Source of the DNA: JADLAT01 sp964348795
GTDB taxonomy: Bacteria; Pseudomonadota; Alphaproteobacteria; Micavibrionales; Micavibrionaceae
DNA length: 64,000 bases
Direction of reading: 5' to 3'
Assembly (NCBI GenBank): GCA_964348795.1
Contig: CAYGDY010000007.1
Span: 1-64,000, forward strand
Part shown: one piece after another, positions 61,686 to 64,000 of the stretch
Position numbering within the stretch: the stretch's first letter is position 1
Layout: each line of letters starts with the position of its first letter
Translations under genes and position numbers: made by a program
Notes under the pieces: model-generated
The model's input: the letters and a program-made list of their open reading frames with translations, nothing else
What the model was told of the DNA's origin: nothing
Database searches by the model: none

Positions 61686-62246
61686 TTAGTCAACTTTCGT
61701 TACGCCGCGACGGTTCTGCGCAAAGCTTGTCTCATCGCTTCCAGGCACAGCCGGACGTTCTTTCCCGTAGCTGATGGTGTTGATTCGGCCTGCATCCACA
61801 CCGGCGGCAGAGAGGTAGTTTTTCACAGAAGTTGCACGACGGTCACCCAGCGCGATGTTGTACTCCCGTGTCCCGCGTTCATCGGCATGACCTTCGATGG
61901 TGATGCTGAGATTGGGGTATTGTTGCAACCAAGCGGCCTGCTTGTCGAGAGTCATGCGGGCTTCATCGCTGATATCATAGTGGTCATAGCCAAAGAATAC
62001 ACGGTCGCCGACATTGACAACAAGGTCAGCCTGTGTGCCAGGGGCGGCACCACCGGCATCGCCTTGCATGGAAGGATCCATGGCGCCATCGGCCAGACCT
62101 TGTTGGGCGGCCTGATCATCCATCATAGATGTTTCGTCTTCTGTCGAAGAACAAGCCGATACGGTGAACATGACCGCACCGATCAGGCACACACGTGAGA
62201 GAAGGGGACGGTTACGAAAAGAACTGCGAATTGCAGAGAGGGTCAT
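61686..62246 (-). CDS. pal: Peptidoglycan-associated lipoprotein Pal
   Basis: Pal tethers the outer membrane to peptidoglycan. The 186 residues have a lipoprotein signal ending VSAC (Cys32), a short acidic linker, and an OmpA-like domain with ITIEGHADERGTREYNIALG, DRRATSVKNYL and the terminal AQNRRGVTKVD. AAGGAG lies 9 nt before the ATG. tolB, normally just upstream, is absent; the next gene upstream is SirB1-like. Confidence 0.97.
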   Translation of the reverse strand: MTLSAIRSSFRNRPLLSRVCLIGAVMFTVSACSSTEDETSMMDDQAAQQGLADGAMDPSMQGDAGGAAPGTQADLVVNVGDRVFFGYDHYDISDEARMTLDKQAAWLQQYPNLSITIEGHADERGTREYNIALGDRRATSVKNYLSAAGVDAGRINTISYGKERPAVPGSDETSFAQNRRGVTKVD

Positions 62247-62330
62247 GAGGGTTTCTCCTTAAAAAATACTGTTTTTCACCTGCCCTGACGAGCAAACTAT
62301 AAGCCTTGCGAGCCAGAGTGTTTTATCACG

Positions 62331-62368
62331 TTCTCGGAAGGGTGCAAGTACCTTTGCCCCTCCGAGAG
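62331..62368. other. Strong inverted repeat between the SirB1-like gene and pal
   Basis: TCTCGGAAGGG near 62332-62342 and CCCCTCCGAGA near 62357-62367 form a long stem with few mismatches. Neither strand has a T-run, so it is either a Rho-assisted end of the upstream gene or a 5' UTR structure of pal. Confidence 0.5.
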
Positions 62369-62408
62369 CAAAATAATATAAAATATACACAGGCGAGAAT
62401 ATGCGCGT

Positions 62409-63260
62409 TTAAAGTTTGTCTGTCAATTGGGTGAGAAATAATTCCGCCTCATAGCGTTCCTTGGCTGAAGGGGCGCGGGTGATATAGGTTTCAAGGGCAA
62501 GGATGGCGTTGTCTTTTTGCCCTGTCTTGGCGTAAAGCACGCCGGATTCTAGGAAGAATTTATACTCGGTTGGAGCAAAGGCCTGCAGGGCGTGGATGGT
62601 TATCAGGGCTGATTCGTACTCATGTTCCGCGATCTGGTGGAATTTCAGGATATTTTGCAGGCGGATCAGAAGGGCGCGGATGGTCAGAGGGCTGTAATAT
62701 GTAGCCGATAGTTCTGTTCGGGGTCCCGCAATAGCCTTTGCCAGTGCCCGAAGATCGGGGGCATTCATGATTTTGCATCCTTGCGCGGGATCAAACAGGA
62801 GATGCTCCGGCCCCTTCTCGATTCGGCCTATGAACGCATACGGAAAGGACAACGCCTCCATGTCCCACTCTAAGGCGCGGGCCGTGCAAAGATAAAGTAT
62901 GCCGAGCGTTTCCGGTGTTCCCTTCCGTCGATCAATCGTATGAATCAGGTTTGTGCTGTAAGTGAGGTTTCTGGGGATGGGATCAAGGGCATACCCGTGT
63001 GAATCATGCAGAACATGCTTGAGCGCGACCAGTTGTGTGCCTGCAGTGTCTTTTGCCTGATTCGTCAGAAGGGTTTCGTAGCGGCTGGCGGTTTCTTCCG
63101 CAAGGATGCGAAGATGTTCCAGATAGGGTGTGGCGGAATCTCGGGGGGCCGTGAGCGCTCCAAAGGCCAGCGCTGTCGGGAAAAGAGAAACCTCGTCATC
63201 GGCTTGTTGCCCTGCTATCTGTAGGGTTTTTTCAGGATCGTCTGAGAAAAATTGCGCCAT
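62409..63260 (-). CDS. SirB1-family transglutaminase-like protein with C-terminal TPR
   Basis: The 283 residues match SirB1-type proteins: VALKHVLHDSHGYALD, NLTYSTNLIHTIDRRKGTPE, ILYLCTARALEW and FPYAFIGRI. A C-terminal tetratricopeptide pair is present (EYKFFLESGVLYAKTGQKDN; AILALETYITRAP). The fold derives from transglutaminases but SirB1 proteins often lack a working catalytic triad; whether this one is active is unclear. It is 3 nt downstream of the unknown gene 63264-63785. Confidence 0.8.
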   Translation of the reverse strand: MAQFFSDDPEKTLQIAGQQADDEVSLFPTALAFGALTAPRDSATPYLEHLRILAEETASRYETLLTNQAKDTAGTQLVALKHVLHDSHGYALDPIPRNLTYSTNLIHTIDRRKGTPETLGILYLCTARALEWDMEALSFPYAFIGRIEKGPEHLLFDPAQGCKIMNAPDLRALAKAIAGPRTELSATYYSPLTIRALLIRLQNILKFHQIAEHEYESALITIHALQAFAPTEYKFFLESGVLYAKTGQKDNAILALETYITRAPSAKERYEAELFLTQLTDKL

Positions 63261-63263
63261 ATA

Positions 63264-63785
63264 TCAATCATCGGAAGGAATAAAACTGAGCATGGGAGGC
63301 GATGTAAAATAAAACGTCTCGTGATTATGTGGATACGAAATAAAAAAATTTCCAAGCAATAGGCCTTCGTGGTGCACCGGAAGACAAAACTGCCGAATGT
63401 GGTCTTTTGTATGTTCAAGATCGGATGTCTTGGAAAGAGCGTCGGGATCAATTTCTTTTGACACGGAAAAATCTCCAGGAAACGACACCGTAAAGGCACC
63501 GATTCCCAAAAAATTACATTCTTTCAGAAAGTCTTCTCCTGAGCGTTGTGCCGCGTACCAGTGAGCAGGATTGGGGATGACGCCATAAAAGGGCGTATCG
63601 TACCAAATTTGTGAGTTTTGTTCTTGACGTTCGGGGAGCCGATATGTGCTCAGGTAGAGTTTTTTGCAGTGGGCATATTCTTTGCTGTGCTGAAAGGACT
63701 CCCAGCCAATGACCAGAGCTTTCTGAAGTATCGGGATGTGTTTTTGAATTTCTAGAATTTTTTTTCTCTGTGAAGTGACAGGCAT
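63264..63785 (-). CDS. Hypothetical protein
   Basis: I do not recognise this 173-residue protein. It has a charged N-terminal helix (SQRKKILEIQKHIPILQKAL), then a mixed soluble region rich in aromatic and His residues (WYDTPFYGVIPNPAHWYAAQ; YPHNHETFYFTSPP). There is no signal peptide or membrane helix. The stop is 3 nt before the SirB1-like start, so the two are probably co-transcribed. Confidence 0.6.
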   Translation of the reverse strand: MPVTSQRKKILEIQKHIPILQKALVIGWESFQHSKEYAHCKKLYLSTYRLPERQEQNSQIWYDTPFYGVIPNPAHWYAAQRSGEDFLKECNFLGIGAFTVSFPGDFSVSKEIDPDALSKTSDLEHTKDHIRQFCLPVHHEGLLLGNFFISYPHNHETFYFTSPPMLSFIPSDD

Positions 63786-63833
63786 GGCAATGTTCGTTCA
63801 TTCATTGTGATATTGAGATTGACAAACATATAA

Positions 63834-64000
63834 TCAAGGTGGCAAGGGTTCGGCCTCAATGGAATGTCTGGAGGGGAGCGGAGCGCTGGAGACCGTACCG
63901 CCATCGGAAGAAGTGTTTTGCCCCTCGGGTGTGATGGAAGTGGGTCCGCCGCTCCCGTTTAAATCAGACGGAGACAGCATTTCATTCTGCCCTTGCCTTG
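63834..64000 (-). CDS. C-terminal end of a gene running off the window (partial)
   Basis: On the minus strand one frame is open from the window edge to TGA at 63834-63836, reading about 55 codons rich in Ser, Pro, Gly and Thr (LSPSDLNGSGGPTSITPEG, later PLPSRHSIEAEPLPP). This looks like a low-complexity tail of a larger protein. No function can be given. Confidence 0.4.
   Translation of the reverse strand, partial: RQGQNEMLSPSDLNGSGGPTSITPEGQNTSSDGGTVSSAPLPSRHSIEAEPLPP

Noticed and set aside
1..64000. CRISPR arrays, insertion sequences, prophage genes and tRNA genes
   Set aside because: I looked for regular repeats, transposase or integrase motifs and T-loop signatures in the intergenic regions and found none that I could support.

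Overview
The window looks like chromosomal DNA of a Gram-negative alphaproteobacterium of moderate GC. Support comes from a pal-cpoB-tilS-ftsH-glmM block, a hisZ-purA pair, a DUF1476-type (ATPase zeta-like) gene, a BolA/CGFS-glutaredoxin pair, a two-subunit glycine decarboxylase next to gcvH, and an LpxC/BamD outer-membrane set. A Rhodospirillales- or Micavibrio-like lineage is my guess; the sequence alone does not settle it. I saw no phage, IS element, CRISPR array or tRNA gene.

Layout. 1-434: end of a ribosomal RNA operon (3' end of 23S, then 5S). 676-6161: a five-gene surface-modification cluster on the + strand (rhamnosyltransferase-like protein, 2OG-Fe(II) oxygenase, two OafA/NolL-type acyltransferases, and an acyl-AMP ligase fused to a carrier protein). 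6170-8471 (-): pabA, pabC and an unusual double-LOG protein. 8639-14275 (+): lpxC, bamD, recN, ligA. 15718-24068: type I secretion tripartite set followed by a CHASE2 nucleotide cyclase, facing a cNMP-binding EAL phosphodiesterase. 24718-30711: rpmJ, then mreBCD-mrdA-rodA for cell elongation. 31509-37330: truncated-receiver regulator, uvrB and a large AsmA-like protein. 37497-41305: bcp, gcvH, gcvPA, gcvPB. 41322-43591: grxD, bolA, a probable small RNA, DUF1476 and purC. 43609-46462: a tandemly duplicated two-gene module (below). 46529-48212 (-): an HTH-orotate phosphoribosyltransferase fusion and nadK. 48272-50855 (-): TadE/TadE/TadG surface proteins. 50982-53573 (-): a tail-anchored pseudokinase with a small membrane protein. 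53699-62246 (-): purA, hisZ, glmM, ftsH, tilS, cpoB, pal. 62409 to the end (-): a SirB1-type protein and unknown genes.

The most unusual locus is 43609-46462. Two diverged paralogues of a coiled-coil membrane protein each face a small convergent gene. The copies share a 116-bp upstream block (about 94% identical by eye) although the proteins have diverged strongly. In both copies the well-placed ATG opens a signal-peptide frame that is out of phase with the long frame. In each copy, removing one unit of a short tandem repeat ((GC)3 in copy 1, (TGTTC)2 in copy 2) would join the two frames. The second small gene also contains a run of ten C (G10 on its coding strand). This suggests a phase-variable or decaying contingency locus. 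Other notable points are the HTH-PyrE fusion, the LOG protein with a degenerate second half-domain, the pseudokinase pair, and the cyclase/cNMP-EAL pair beside a type I secretion system.
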